Source: JBKPCD01 sp046727175 (GTDB lineage Bacteria > Acidobacteriota > Vicinamibacteria > Vicinamibacterales > 2-12-FULL-66-21). Taken from it: a DNA stretch of 64,000 nt. A program made the translations under genes and the position numbers. The stretch covers positions 1-64,000 of the forward strand of contig JBKPCD010000144.1 of NCBI GenBank assembly GCA_046727175.1, in the 5' to 3' direction. Numbering within the stretch: position 1 is the first letter of the stretch; each line of letters starts with the position of its first letter. The notes below the pieces were generated by a model that searched no databases, was not told where the DNA came from, and worked only from the letters and a program-made list of their open reading frames with translations. Below are positions 8,772 through 17,563 of the stretch, piece after piece.

Positions 8772-11120
8772 ATGCCGACTGTGCTTCGCCGAATCGCCTC
8801 TGTCCTCGCGCTGACCTGGGTCGCGACGCTCGCCGCGCAACAGACTCCGACCTACCGCGATCCGACCCAGTCCGTGGACGAACGTGTCGCAGACCTCCTG
8901 TCGCGCATGACGATCGACGAGAAGGTCGCGCAGCTCGAGGGCATCTGGGTACGGAAGAATCAAATCCAGGACGGCGACGGGCGCTTCAATCCATCGAAAG
9001 CCAAGGGGCTGCTCGGGAACGGCATCGGCCAGATCTCGCGACCGAGCGAAGCCGGCAACACGCCGACCGGACCTCGCGGACGCAACGCCCGCGAGCACGC
9101 CGAGTACGTGAACGCGATTCAGAAGTGGCTCGTCGAGAACACGCGGCTTGGAATTCCAGCGATGTTCCACGAGGAGGCACTGCACGGGTTCGCCGCTCCC
9201 GGCGCGACACATTTCCCGGTGCCAATCGCGCTCGGCAGTACCTGGGACCCGTCGCTGGTGGAGCGTGTCATGAGCGTCGCGGCCAGGGAAGCGCGGGCCC
9301 GCGGGTGTCAGGAGGTCCTGTCACCCGTCGTCGATCTCGCACGCGACGCTCGTTGGGGACGCATCGAGGAAACGTACGGTGAAGATCCGTACCTCGTGTC
9401 GCGGTTGGGTGTTGCCGCCGTTCGTGGCTATCAGGGGACCAGTCTGCCGCTTGCCAAGGACAAGGTGTTCGCCACACTCAAACACTTTGCCGGCCATGGA
9501 TCGCACGAAGGCGGCATCAACACGGCGCCGGGACTGCTCCCGGAACGCCTGATGCGCGCCGAGCTGCTCGTCCCCTTCGAGGCGGCAATCAAGGAGGCCG
9601 GTGCCTTCTGTGTGATGCCGAGCTACAACGAGGTCGACGGCGTGCCGTCACACGCGAATCGCTGGCTGCTCGACGACGTTCTGCGACGCGAGTGGGGATT
9701 TCGAGGGCTCGTCGTCTCCGACTATTTCGCGATCGAGCAGCTCGTCAGCCGTCACCACGTAGCTGCGGACAAAAGTGATGCGGCGCGACAATCGCTCGAT
9801 GCCGGCGTCGATATCGAGCTGCCAGACCCCGATGGCTTTCCTGCACTCGTCGGCCTGGTAAAGGATGGGACGGTTGCCGAATCGACTGTCGATCGCGCGG
9901 TCGGTCGCGTTCTTCGCGCGAAGCTTTTCGCAGGACTCTTCGAGAATCCTTACGTGAATGTGGATGAAGCTGAGCGCGTCACCAACACACAGGAACACCA
10001 GGCAGTCGCGCTCGAGGCGGCGCGAAAATCGATCGTGCTGCTCAAGAACGACAACAGCCTGCTGCCCCTCGATCGCGGGAAGCTGAAGACGCTGGCTGTG
10101 GTTGGTCCAAACGCCAGAGGCGTGCACCTTGGAGGCTACTCCCGAGACCCGGGTCGTGGCGTCGACGTGCTGACGGGGATCACCGCGAAGGCTGGTTCGG
10201 CGGTGAAGGTGCTGCATGCGGAGGGCGTTCGCATCACCGAGCACGAGCCGAACTGGTCGCAGGACAAGGTCGTGATGGGCGACCCTGCGCTCAATCGTCA
10301 GAGAATTGAAGAAGCGGTCAAGATCGCGCGGCAAGCCGACGCGGTCATTGTCGTCGTCGGGACGAACGAATCGACGTCCCGCGAGGCGTACGGCGACACT
10401 CACCTCGGCGATGCCGCCGACCTTTCCTTGACGAGCCAACAGGACGAGCTCGTCGGTGCGGTCGTCCAGACTGGCAAGCCGACCATTGTCGTGCTGATCA
10501 ACGGACGTCCCCTCGCCATTCCTCGAGTGGCCGAGCGCGTGCCCGCAATCATCGAAGCCTGGTATGTCGGACAGGAAGGAGGCACGGCAGTCGGCGAGGT
10601 GCTGTTCGGGGACGTGAATCCAGGCGGCAAGCTGCCGGTCAGCATCCCGCGCCACGTCGGTCAGCTGCCCGTGTATTACAATCGTCGGCCCACGTCGTTC
10701 CGTTCGTATCTCGATCTCACGAGAGAGCCTCTCTGGTCGTTCGGGTACGGCCTGAGCTACACGACGTTCACACTCTCGACGCCGACGGTTACGCCGGCGT
10801 CGATCGGCCCCGCTGGGCGCGCGACGGTAACTGTCGACGTGACGAACACGGGCACCCGTGCGGGTGACGAGGTGGTGCAGCTCTACATCCGTGACGTGGT
10901 CAGCTCGGTGACCCGCCCGACGAAGGAGCTGCGCGGGTTCGAGCGTGTGACGCTTGCGCCTGGAGAGAACAAGACTGTGACTTTCCCGCTCGGTCCCGAC
11001 GCACTGTTGCTCGTCAATCGCCAGCTTCAGCGTGTCGTCGAACCCGGCCGGTTCGACGTGATGGTCGGAACGAGCTCGACGAAGCTGACAACCGCAGCCC
11101 TCGAGGTGGTCGCGCGATGA
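8772..11120 (+). CDS. bglX: Periplasmic GH3 beta-glucosidase/beta-xylosidase
   Basis: The protein is 782 aa, the usual BglX length, with a signal peptide (RIASVLALTWVATLAAQQ). The N-terminal GH3 barrel carries HEEALHGFAAPGA, KHFAGHGSHEGGINT and the nucleophile region GLVVSDYFAIEQL (Asp ~317). The C-terminal GH3 domain has IVLLKNDNSLLPL and VVGTNESTSREAYGD, followed by a fibronectin-III-like cap (TVDVTNTGTRAGDEVVQLYI). It removes terminal beta-glucose or beta-xylose from oligosaccharides in the periplasm. The stop overlaps the xylA start (ATGA), so the two genes form an operon. Coupling to xylose isomerase makes a xylosidase activity plausible, but specificity cannot be read from the sequence. 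Confidence 0.92.
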   Translation: MPTVLRRIASVLALTWVATLAAQQTPTYRDPTQSVDERVADLLSRMTIDEKVAQLEGIWVRKNQIQDGDGRFNPSKAKGLLGNGIGQISRPSEAGNTPTGPRGRNAREHAEYVNAIQKWLVENTRLGIPAMFHEEALHGFAAPGATHFPVPIALGSTWDPSLVERVMSVAAREARARGCQEVLSPVVDLARDARWGRIEETYGEDPYLVSRLGVAAVRGYQGTSLPLAKDKVFATLKHFAGHGSHEGGINTAPGLLPERLMRAELLVPFEAAIKEAGAFCVMPSYNEVDGVPSHANRWLLDDVLRREWGFRGLVVSDYFAIEQLVSRHHVAADKSDAARQSLDAGVDIELPDPDGFPALVGLVKDGTVAESTVDRAVGRVLRAKLFAGLFENPYVNVDEAERVTNTQEHQAVALEAARKSIVLLKNDNSLLPLDRGKLKTLAVVGPNARGVHLGGYSRDPGRGVDVLTGITAKAGSAVKVLHAEGVRITEHEPNWSQDKVVMGDPALNRQRIEEAVKIARQADAVIVVVGTNESTSREAYGDTHLGDAADLSLTSQQDELVGAVVQTGKPTIVVLINGRPLAIPRVAERVPAIIEAWYVGQEGGTAVGEVLFGDVNPGGKLPVSIPRHVGQLPVYYNRRPTSFRSYLDLTREPLWSFGYGLSYTTFTLSTPTVTPASIGPAGRATVTVDVTNTGTRAGDEVVQLYIRDVVSSVTRPTKELRGFERVTLAPGENKTVTFPLGPDALLLVNRQLQRVVEPGRFDVMVGTSSTKLTTAALEVVAR

Positions 11121-12274
11121 CACTTGATCCTACGCCGGCAGACAAGTTCACCTTCGGCCTCTGGACGGTTGCCAATCGCGGACGCGATCCGTTCGGCGAG
11201 TTCGTCCGGCCGCCGCTCGATCCCGTCGTCGCGGTCCAGCGGTTGAGCGAGCTCGGCGCGTGGGGCGTCAACTTTCACGACAACGATCTCGTGCCAATCG
11301 ATGCGTCCCCGTCGGAGCGCGATCGCATCGTCCGCGACTTCCGGCGCGCGCTGGAGACGCACGGCATGACCGTGCCGATGGCGACCACGAACCTGTTCAC
11401 CGATCCGGTGTTCAAGGATGGCGCGTTCACCTCGCACGACGCGCGCGTTCGTGCGTACGCGGTTCAGAAGACGATGCGGGCGATGGATCTCGGCGTGGAG
11501 CTAGGCGCGCGTACGTACGTGTTCTGGGGTGGCCGCGAAGGCGCCGAAGTGGACGCGGGAAAGGACCCAATCGAGGCGATCAAAAGGTTCCGGGAGGCGA
11601 TCGATTTCCTCTGCGAGTACGCTCGCGATCAGCAGTACGACCTGCGCTTCGCGCTCGAAGCCAAGCCGAACGAACCTCGTGGCGACATCTACTTTCCGAC
11701 GACCGCCGCGTATCTCGGCTTCATCGAAACGCTGGCCCATCCCGAAATGGTGGGCGTCAACCCCGAAGTGGCTCATGAGCACATGGTCGGGTTGAACTTC
11801 TATCACGTCGTCGCGCAGGCAATCGAAGCGGGCAAGCTCTTTCACATCGATCTCAACGACCAGAAGCCAGGTCGTTTCGATCAGGACTTGCGGTTCGGAT
11901 CGGAGTCAATCAAGGCGCTCTTCTTCGTCGTCAAGCTGCTCGAGGAATCCGGCTACATCGGGCCGCGCCATTTCGATGCGCACGCGTATCGGACGGAGAG
12001 CGTCGAGGGCGTCTGGGACTTCGCGCGCGGCTGCATGCGCACGTACCTGATCCTCAAGGAGAAGGCCAAGCAGTTCGCCGAGGACAAGGAAATCCGCGCG
12101 CTGCTCAGCGAGATCCGTCGCGACGACGGTGACGCGGTCGTTGGATCGTACTCGCGCGAACGCGCAGAACAGCTGAAGGCTCGCGCATTCGACCGGGATG
12201 CCCTCGCCGGCCGGTCGCTGCCTTACGAACGTCTGGACCAGCGCGTCGTCGATTTGCTGTTAGGAGTACGTTGA
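11117..12274 (+). CDS. xylA: Xylose isomerase (actinobacterial/class I type)
   Basis: The protein is 385 aa and converts D-xylose to D-xylulose in the cytoplasm. Diagnostic motifs appear in order: GVNFHDNDLVP (catalytic His and its Asp partner), TYVFWGGREG, ALEAKPNEPRGDIY (metal-1 Glu and Lys), VGVNPEVAHEHM (Glu, His), LFHIDLNDQKPGRFDQDLRF (metal Asp cluster) and RHFDAHAYR. The length matches the short Streptomyces-type enzymes. The ATG overlaps the GH3 stop by four bases, showing translational coupling. No xylulokinase gene follows within the window, so the next step of the pathway must be encoded elsewhere. Probable control is by the upstream ROK repressor. Confidence 0.96.
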   Translation: MTLDPTPADKFTFGLWTVANRGRDPFGEFVRPPLDPVVAVQRLSELGAWGVNFHDNDLVPIDASPSERDRIVRDFRRALETHGMTVPMATTNLFTDPVFKDGAFTSHDARVRAYAVQKTMRAMDLGVELGARTYVFWGGREGAEVDAGKDPIEAIKRFREAIDFLCEYARDQQYDLRFALEAKPNEPRGDIYFPTTAAYLGFIETLAHPEMVGVNPEVAHEHMVGLNFYHVVAQAIEAGKLFHIDLNDQKPGRFDQDLRFGSESIKALFFVVKLLEESGYIGPRHFDAHAYRTESVEGVWDFARGCMRTYLILKEKAKQFAEDKEIRALLSEIRRDDGDAVVGSYSRERAEQLKARAFDRDALAGRSLPYERLDQRVVDLLLGVR

Positions 12275-12511
12275 AGTTCCCTTTTCCCTTTCCCTTATCT
12301 TCTTTCGCTTATCTGCTTCACCGCCTTCACTACGCTCACAGAGAATCTTGTTTTCTCTTTTCTCCATTTCTCCTGTAAATCCTCTTCTCCCGCGCTCCTG
12401 TTCGCCGAATTATGCGCGAAGCATCTGCAGCAGATCCATCCGGCGTTGGATGACATATGCTCGGACTACGGATGCTGAAAACGCCAGCCTGGTTCCAAAA
12501 TTCTCAGCCCA
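12275..12511. other. Intergenic gap with pyrimidine-rich words
   Basis: The gap begins right after the xylA stop with ttcccttttccctttccctt and continues in pyrimidine-rich words (cttatcttctttcgcttatc). At 12468-12484 there is ggatgctgaaaacgcc, which matches one end of the inverted-repeat element found complete at 16607, 30218 and 58367. No gene is visible. Confidence 0.5.
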
Positions 12512-13939
12512 ATGCCCCGAAGCGCGAAGCTCCTCTTTGTTTCCGCCATGGCCGTCCTCCTCATGGCACAACGGCACGGGCCGTCGGTGCTGCCGCCGGA
12601 TCCCGCAACAGATCTCGTCCGCACTCGCGCGTTTCTCACGACGACCGCCCCGACGCTCGATCTGTCAATCGACGGTGCGCTCCTCGGGAATGCGGTGTTC
12701 TCGATTCAGCGCGGCCTGTCGACAGTGCGATTCACCATCGATCGAAACACGATTCGGATGACGGGAAGCCAGCAAGGGGCGTCAACGGACGCCGTCATCG
12801 ACATGATTCTCGCTCAGGTTCCGGCCGGGTCCACAATCGGCTGGACCCTTTCCGCCCCGCAATCCGCGAGCACTCGGCTCGACGTGCGCAATGTCAACGC
12901 GTCCGAAGCGCCTGTCGACGTCTTTGACCTGAACGGTGCGGCAGGCCGCTACACGAGCCAGTCGGACCTGCTTCGTCGCAACGGTCCGATTGGACCGATC
13001 CGTGGCGTGAACAGCCGGCTGGTGCTCGCGTTTTTCTACCCATGGTGGGACCGCGCAGGGTGGGCGAGCCCGCTGTTCATCGATGCACCACTACAACCGT
13101 ACTCCACTGACGATCCTGCCGACCTCGCGCGGGTCATGAGTCAGGCGAAGAGCGCCGGGCTCGATGCGCTCGTCGTGTCGTGGGCGGGCAAAGACTACGC
13201 AGGAGGAATCGATCACCGGCGGATGCTGGCGTGCCTCACGGCGGCACAGACGGCCGGCACGAAGGTCGCCGCGCTCCTCGAAGCCACGGCCGCGAATCCG
13301 CAGCACGAGGACGGCGCCGCGGATCCCGATACCGTCTTCCGCTGGCTGGTGGACATCGTCGACAACTACGCGCCGCAGTCCGCCTATCTTCGCGTCGGCG
13401 GTCGTCCGGTCGTGATGGCGTACGCCGCGCAGCGCATGTCGCAGGCAGGATGGGCCGACGCCCTGAGTCGATTGCGTGCGAGCGGCCGAGACGTCCTGAT
13501 GATCGGCGAGGGCATCAACGCGACGAGGCTCGGCGCGCTCGATGCGCTCTTTTACTATCCGTCGAACGACTTTCAGGGCGACACGATTCGCGATTTCGAT
13601 CGGACGCAAAGCGTCAGTGTTCGAACATATCACTTGCTACCCAACGACACCGGCATACGCAGGATCTGGGTCGCCACCGTCAGCCCCGGGTATGACGACA
13701 CCCATCTGACGGATGGCCGCGTGCCGCGCGTCACCGACCGGGAGGGCGGCGCGTATTACGACCGTCAGTGGCAGGCCGCAATCGACCTGCGAGCCGACTG
13801 GATTGTAGTGACGACGTGGAACGAGTGGCTCGAGAACACCGAGATCGAGCCGAGCGTCCGGTACGGGGATCTGTATCTGACGAAGACGCGCACCTGGGCG
13901 GCCAAGTTTCATGAAAACCACGCGGTGGCGCGCCCGTAA
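12512..13939 (+). CDS. GH99-like glycoside hydrolase, exported
   Basis: The protein is 475 aa. A signal peptide (AKLLFVSAMAVLLMA) is followed by a ~120-residue N-terminal beta-rich domain of unknown type, then a TIM-barrel region starting LVLAFFYPWWDRAGW. Its motifs ALVVSWAGKDY, VMAYAAQ and especially TTWNEWLENTEIEPS match the GH99/WbsX-like group (endo-alpha-1,2-mannosidase-related), where the NEW-x-E-x-x-x-IEP segment is conserved. The likely role is hydrolysis of an exogenous glycan. The gene lies downstream of the GH3-xylA operon, separated by a 237-base gap, and is convergent with an ABC permease. The exact substrate is unknown. Confidence 0.72.
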   Translation: MPRSAKLLFVSAMAVLLMAQRHGPSVLPPDPATDLVRTRAFLTTTAPTLDLSIDGALLGNAVFSIQRGLSTVRFTIDRNTIRMTGSQQGASTDAVIDMILAQVPAGSTIGWTLSAPQSASTRLDVRNVNASEAPVDVFDLNGAAGRYTSQSDLLRRNGPIGPIRGVNSRLVLAFFYPWWDRAGWASPLFIDAPLQPYSTDDPADLARVMSQAKSAGLDALVVSWAGKDYAGGIDHRRMLACLTAAQTAGTKVAALLEATAANPQHEDGAADPDTVFRWLVDIVDNYAPQSAYLRVGGRPVVMAYAAQRMSQAGWADALSRLRASGRDVLMIGEGINATRLGALDALFYYPSNDFQGDTIRDFDRTQSVSVRTYHLLPNDTGIRRIWVATVSPGYDDTHLTDGRVPRVTDREGGAYYDRQWQAAIDLRADWIVVTTWNEWLENTEIEPSVRYGDLYLTKTRTWAAKFHENHAVARP

Positions 13940-14054
13940 TGGAAAGTGGAAAGTGGAAAGGGAAAAGGGAAAAGGGATAAGGGAAAAAAGGACCCAGTCT
14001 TCGCCGTTTGCCTTTTTCCTTTTCCTTGGCCCTTGTCCCTTGTCCCTTGTCCCC
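13940..14054. repeat. Purine/pyrimidine word hairpin between convergent genes
   Basis: The left arm (13940-13993) is built from ggaaagt and gggaaaa words. The right arm (14011-14054) is their pyrimidine counterpart (ctttttccttttccttgg, then ttgtcccttgtccc). A loop of ~17 bases separates them. The element exactly fills the space between the stops of the GH99-like gene and the minus-strand permease, so it could act as a bidirectional terminator. The arms match word by word rather than base by base. Confidence 0.7.
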
Positions 14055-16523
14055 CTACTCGTACCTCAGCGCCAGAATCGGATCGACGCGGCTCGCTCGG
14101 CGGGCGGGCAGCCAGACGGCCAGCAACGCGACGGCGGCGAGCACGAGGGGGACCGCTGTGAACACCAGCGGATCCCGCGGGGTGACGCCGAAGAGCAGCG
14201 TCGCCATCAGTCGTGTCAGCCCAAAAGCTGATGCGAGTCCGATCGCGACTCCGACGAGCGTCAACCGGAGGCCCTGCCACACGACCATGTTCTTCACCTG
14301 ACTCGCGTCGGCGCCGAGCGCGAGGCGAATACCGAGCTCCGGCGTGCGCTGCGCGACCGAGTACGCCATCAGCCCGTAGATGCCAATCGCGGCCAGCAGC
14401 AGCGCAGCACTGCCGAACACGGTCATGAGCCACATGTAGAAGCGGTCGCGCGATGTCGACAGCGAGACCACTTCGCTCATCGGGCGAACATCGGTGACGG
14501 GCACACCGGTCGCCTGGCGCAACCGTTCCTGGATGGCGGCGCTGAACGCATGCGGTTCGCCGCGTGTTCGGATCACCCAGGCCATCGGCGTCAAACGCAC
14601 GTTCAAGGCGTTCGCGGCGTCGGGCACCTGCGCCTGCGGTATGTACATCGTCGGCTGCGGATCGCTGTTGAGACCACCATCCCGGATGTCGCTCACCACA
14701 CCGATGATGTGGCGCTCGGGCTCGTCCTTGAACTCGCGCATCGGTCCCCGTCCGATCGCAAGTCGATCGTTGAGCGGATCGCTGTTCGGCCAATACCGGC
14801 GCGCCATGGATTCGTTGATGATCACTACGGCCGGTGACTGGCCGGTATCCCGATCGGTGAAGGTGCGTCCTCGCTTGACGGCGATTCTGAAGACTTCGAA
14901 GTATCCGGGCGAAACTGTCAGCCAGCCGCCTCCACCGTGCGAGGGACCCTCGAGAGGACGGCCAACAATGATGAACGGAAGGCCGTAACCGCCTTCGAGC
15001 GGAACACAACACGCCGCGCTCGCCAGCTCGACGCCGGGCACCGCACGAAGCTGCTCTACGCCTTGGCGAATGAGCTGATCGACGCCCTCCGATTTCGAAA
15101 ACTGAGGTCCCGTCAACGACATCTTCATCGTCAGTACGTTCTGAACGTCGAACCCCGGATCTACGGCGCGCAGCGCTATCGACGTGCGGATGAGCAATGC
15201 CGATCCGACCAGCAGAATGACGGCGAGCGCCACTTCGCTGACCACCAGCAGTGCGCGCGTCTTGTTCTGCCGCACACCAGCACCCGAGCGTGCGCCGCTG
15301 TTCTTCAGCGTGGCGCTCACGTCGGTGCGCGAGCCGTGCAACGCGGGAATCAGCCCGAACAGGATTCCCGTTCCTGCCGACACAATCGTCGTGAACGCGA
15401 CAACACGCCAATCAAGGCCAACCAGCGACCCGTCCCGGCCGACGCGCGGCAAACCGGCCATGTTGATCGCCAGCAGTGCGCGTATGCCGATGGTGCCGAG
15501 AAACAGACCGACTGCGCCTCCGGTCGCCGAGAGCACGACGCTCTCGGTCAGCATTTGACGAATGATTCGGCCGCGTCCGGCGCCGATTGCCGAGCGAACG
15601 GCAATCTCCCGCCGCCGACTCGTCGCGCGCACGAGAAGCAAGTTGGCGACGTTTGCGCACGCAATGAGCAGAACGAAGCTGACTGCGCCCACGAGCACGA
15701 GCAGGGACGACCGCACGTTGCTGACGATCGCCTGCTGAAGGGGCTGCACGGTAAAGCTGCGGTTCGGCCCAATCGCGTTGGGAAACTTCTGCCGGAATTC
15801 AGCTCCGGACAGCTGGAGACGCGCCTTCGCCTGATCGAGGGATACCCGAGGCTTCAGACGGCCCATCACTCTGAAGTAGTGCAGCTGATTGTTGGTATTC
15901 GGGTCGAGTTGAAACGGCACCCAGACGTCCGGTGGCTGGCCGAACTCCTGAACGTCGAACGCCTCTCCGAGCACGCCGATGACAACGTACGGATCGCCAC
16001 TGAGCACGAGCGTCTTGCCAATCACGGCGGGATCGCGGTCGAAGCGCCGCGTCCAGACCCGGTAGCCGAGCACAGCGACTTTGTCGCCATTGGGACGATC
16101 CTCGTCGGCGTTGAACGTGCGGCCGAGAACGACAGGCGCGCCGAGCAGGCGAAAGTAATCGGCAGACACCTGCCCGGATCGCAGCTGCTCGGGAACCGCG
16201 CCTGCGGTGTAGTTGACCACGCCCATTCGGAATGCCGAGACGTCCTGAGCGACATCGGCCTGCTGGCGATAGTGCTGAAACTTCGCGGGCGACGCCGCCG
16301 ATCCCGTGCCTTGCGGCGAGCTGTTCAGGAACATCACGATGCGATCGGGATCGGGAAACGGCATTGGCTTCAACATGACCGCATTCACAACCGAGAAGAT
16401 GGCTGTGTTGGCGCCGATGCCGAGTGCCAGTGCGGCCACGGCGGCAGCGGTGAACCCGGGACTCTGGCGGAACATCCGAAGAGAGTGCTTCAGATCGCGG
16501 AAGAAGCCTTCAAGAGAGGTCAT
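14055..16523 (-). CDS. ADOP-family ABC permease (MacB/FtsX-like)
   Basis: The protein is 822 aa starting at ATG 16523 (MTSLEGFFRDLKHSLRMFRQ). Longer in-frame starts would translate the upstream repeat element and are rejected. It has two copies of the MacB-periplasmic-domain plus FtsX module. The first TM helix (AAVAALALGIGANTAIFSVV) precedes a periplasmic domain and an FtsX block (LLIACANVANLLLVRATSRR). A second half follows, ending in another FtsX block and the tail ARRASRVDPILALRYE. These duplicated orphan permeases are typical of Acidobacteriota and occur without an ATPase gene nearby, as here. The likely role is mechanotransmission or efflux across the envelope. The transported substrate and ATPase partner are unknown. 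Confidence 0.9.
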   Translation of the reverse strand: MTSLEGFFRDLKHSLRMFRQSPGFTAAAVAALALGIGANTAIFSVVNAVMLKPMPFPDPDRIVMFLNSSPQGTGSAASPAKFQHYRQQADVAQDVSAFRMGVVNYTAGAVPEQLRSGQVSADYFRLLGAPVVLGRTFNADEDRPNGDKVAVLGYRVWTRRFDRDPAVIGKTLVLSGDPYVVIGVLGEAFDVQEFGQPPDVWVPFQLDPNTNNQLHYFRVMGRLKPRVSLDQAKARLQLSGAEFRQKFPNAIGPNRSFTVQPLQQAIVSNVRSSLLVLVGAVSFVLLIACANVANLLLVRATSRRREIAVRSAIGAGRGRIIRQMLTESVVLSATGGAVGLFLGTIGIRALLAINMAGLPRVGRDGSLVGLDWRVVAFTTIVSAGTGILFGLIPALHGSRTDVSATLKNSGARSGAGVRQNKTRALLVVSEVALAVILLVGSALLIRTSIALRAVDPGFDVQNVLTMKMSLTGPQFSKSEGVDQLIRQGVEQLRAVPGVELASAACCVPLEGGYGLPFIIVGRPLEGPSHGGGGWLTVSPGYFEVFRIAVKRGRTFTDRDTGQSPAVVIINESMARRYWPNSDPLNDRLAIGRGPMREFKDEPERHIIGVVSDIRDGGLNSDPQPTMYIPQAQVPDAANALNVRLTPMAWVIRTRGEPHAFSAAIQERLRQATGVPVTDVRPMSEVVSLSTSRDRFYMWLMTVFGSAALLLAAIGIYGLMAYSVAQRTPELGIRLALGADASQVKNMVVWQGLRLTLVGVAIGLASAFGLTRLMATLLFGVTPRDPLVFTAVPLVLAAVALLAVWLPARRASRVDPILALRYE

Positions 16524-16606
16524 GGTGGTTGGACGTGAACGGCGCGGAAGAAGTTGAATAGGTTCTGAGGCCTGGCCGAGATAGCGCAGACGAGCACCGT
16601 TTCCAG

Positions 16607-16768
16607 CAGGATGCTGAAAAACGCATCCTGCGTGAGGTTCCCGGTTCACAGGTTCCCAGTTCCCGGTTTTGGTTCTCATTACGGCGCAGAACCAGCACTT
16701 TCGAACCGGGAACCGGGAACGGGGAACCGGTGAACCTCGCTGGCCGCGGTTTTTCAGCGGCCCGTTAG
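16607..16768. repeat. Intergenic inverted-repeat element, copy 1 (ggttcccgg interior)
   Basis: It starts caggatgctgaaaaacgc and ends gcggtttttcagcggcccg, giving an imperfect terminal inverted repeat of ~18 bp shared with the elements at 30218 and 58367. The interior is a large hairpin of ggttcccggttcacagg-like words (16635-16677) facing gaaccgggaaccgggaac words (16689-16737). It lies between two minus-strand genes and carries no ORF of its own. Confidence 0.75.
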
Positions 16769-16770
16769 GG

Positions 16771-17409
16771 TTAGAAGATTCCTACCATCAACCCTGTTTT
16801 GATGTTGATAACGTCCGCCCGTAGGCGGCGCTCCCTGGATTCCGTGGCGGTCCTGATCTCCAACGTCGTCCGAGCAATCTCGTAGTCGGTCCCCACGAAC
16901 ACGCCTATTCTCGGACGGAGATCGTACGTGAGCCGAACTCCGGGTTTGACGACCCACGTGTTCTTCGCATCGACGCCGACCACTGGCACCCCGACCAGCT
17001 GAGAGAACTTCTCAAGTTCCTCCTCTTCGACTTTCACCTTGACCCAGGCGGGACCTGTGACAATGCCGAAGTGCGTCTGGATTTTCCCGCGAACGATGCG
17101 ATACGACACGCCCCCGAGGAGCGGCCGCACATTGAGGTGTCCGTCGAGCGGACCCGACAGATCGACGCTGTACCATCCAAATCCGAAGTCAGGTCCCCAA
17201 CCACTATGTTGGGCGGGACGACTCAACCGATACGCAACGCCGTACCCGATGGAATTATCGAGCTCGCTGTTGACCGGGAAATGAAACGAGACCTGGCCGC
17301 CGACCGCAAATCGCCCCTCGCTCTGTGCAGCAGTGGTCGCCGGCGTGAACGCCAGAACGGCTAACGCGAGAACCGTACACAAAAATGCCTTCGAGGCTGG
17401 CTGAATCAT
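16771..17409 (-). CDS. Small outer-membrane beta-barrel protein
   Basis: The start at ATG 17409 has GAGAGG upstream and gives 212 aa with a clear signal peptide (FLCTVLALAVLAFTPATTAAQ). The mature protein alternates hydrophobic and polar residues in ~10-residue strands (RFAVGGQVSFHFPV, GWGPDFGFGWYSVDL, GVSYRIVRGKIQTHFGIV, GVFVGTDYEIARTTLEI), ending GLMVGIF with a terminal Phe. This fits an 8-10-stranded barrel of the OmpA/outer-membrane beta-barrel type. It is the last gene of the minus-strand run that includes the ankyrin, DUF1552 and DUF1592 genes, separated from the ankyrin stop by ~150 bases. Function is unknown. Confidence 0.72.
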   Translation of the reverse strand: MIQPASKAFLCTVLALAVLAFTPATTAAQSEGRFAVGGQVSFHFPVNSELDNSIGYGVAYRLSRPAQHSGWGPDFGFGWYSVDLSGPLDGHLNVRPLLGGVSYRIVRGKIQTHFGIVTGPAWVKVKVEEEELEKFSQLVGVPVVGVDAKNTWVVKPGVRLTYDLRPRIGVFVGTDYEIARTTLEIRTATESRERRLRADVINIKTGLMVGIF

Positions 17410-17563
17410 GGCGAATTGAATCCTCTCGTGATCGGGGTACGGGCGACAGCGACGCGATGAGCCGCGCGAGTTGAATTTTAGGCCGAATTGGCGTTTGAGC
17501 GGCAGGCCAATGATTGCCGATTTCAATTACGTGTCCACGAATCGCTCATGTCGGAATGACCGG

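Noticed and set aside
14937..16538. 533-aa plus-strand ORF
   Set aside because: Antisense to the ADOP permease and rich in Arg/His/Gln, typical of shadow frames in GC-rich DNA.
16524..16679. N-terminal extension of the ADOP at 14055
   Set aside because: Would translate the inverted-repeat element. The ADOP fold starts at MTSLEGFF.
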